Assembly: GCA_003491845.1 (NCBI GenBank)
Contig: DNBN01000215.1
Location: 1-8,059 of the forward strand
DNA length: 8,059 nt
Reading direction: 5' to 3'
Source: Porticoccaceae bacterium
Lineage (GTDB): Bacteria; Pseudomonadota; Gammaproteobacteria; Pseudomonadales; Porticoccaceae
A program made the position numbers and the translations under genes. Shown here one piece after another: positions 8,044 to 8,059 of the stretch; positions within the stretch are counted from its first letter, which is position 1; each line of letters starts with the position of its first letter. The notes beneath the pieces are model-generated. The model did no database searches. It had not been told where the DNA came from and saw only the letters and a list, made by a program, of their open reading frames with translations.

Positions 8044-8059
8044 AGGGTGTTTTAAAATT

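Overview
The window looks like a piece of a moderately AT-rich gammaproteobacterial chromosome. The Tgt, SecD and SecF proteins match the Escherichia coli versions in length and in residues recalled from that family, and the order tgt-secD-secF is the gammaproteobacterial one. A marine or environmental lineage is plausible, but nothing here fixes the genus.

Layout. On the + strand: a CX5R tyrosine/dual-specificity phosphatase-like gene with an apparent TTG start (79-705); a 271-bp non-coding gap holding a composite repeat, in which two tandem 19-bp units lie between an 8-bp inverted repeat (753-816); tgt for queuosine tRNA modification (977-2116); secD (2183-4030) and secF (4040-4954) for the Sec translocon accessory complex; and an MFS-type transporter (5037-6236). 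A 469-bp non-coding stretch follows (6237-6705), with a 14-bp palindrome, a second tandem repeat pair of 18-bp units (6519-6554) and an orphan perfect Shine-Dalgarno sequence (6654-6662). On the - strand, read toward this stretch, a crotonase-fold enoyl-CoA hydratase/isomerase-like gene (8034-7159) and a thioredoxin-like gene (7152-6706) are 6 bp apart and probably form one transcript.

How the genes relate. tgt-secD-secF is the conserved core of the queA-tgt-yajC-secD-secF cluster, but yajC is absent between tgt and secD (66 bp) and queA is not directly upstream. SecD and SecF together form the proton-motive-force-driven SecDF complex that helps pull proteins across the inner membrane. The phosphatase, the transporter and the crotonase/thioredoxin pair have no evident functional link to this core.

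Most of the window is ordinary housekeeping sequence. The points that deserve a second look are the two similarly built tandem-repeat pairs between genes, the missing yajC, the thioredoxin-like protein with a CX4C in place of CXXC, the crotonase lacking both canonical hydratase glutamates, and the orphan phosphatase. I found no convincing evidence of a novel multi-gene system, CRISPR array, rRNA or tRNA gene, or intact mobile element.
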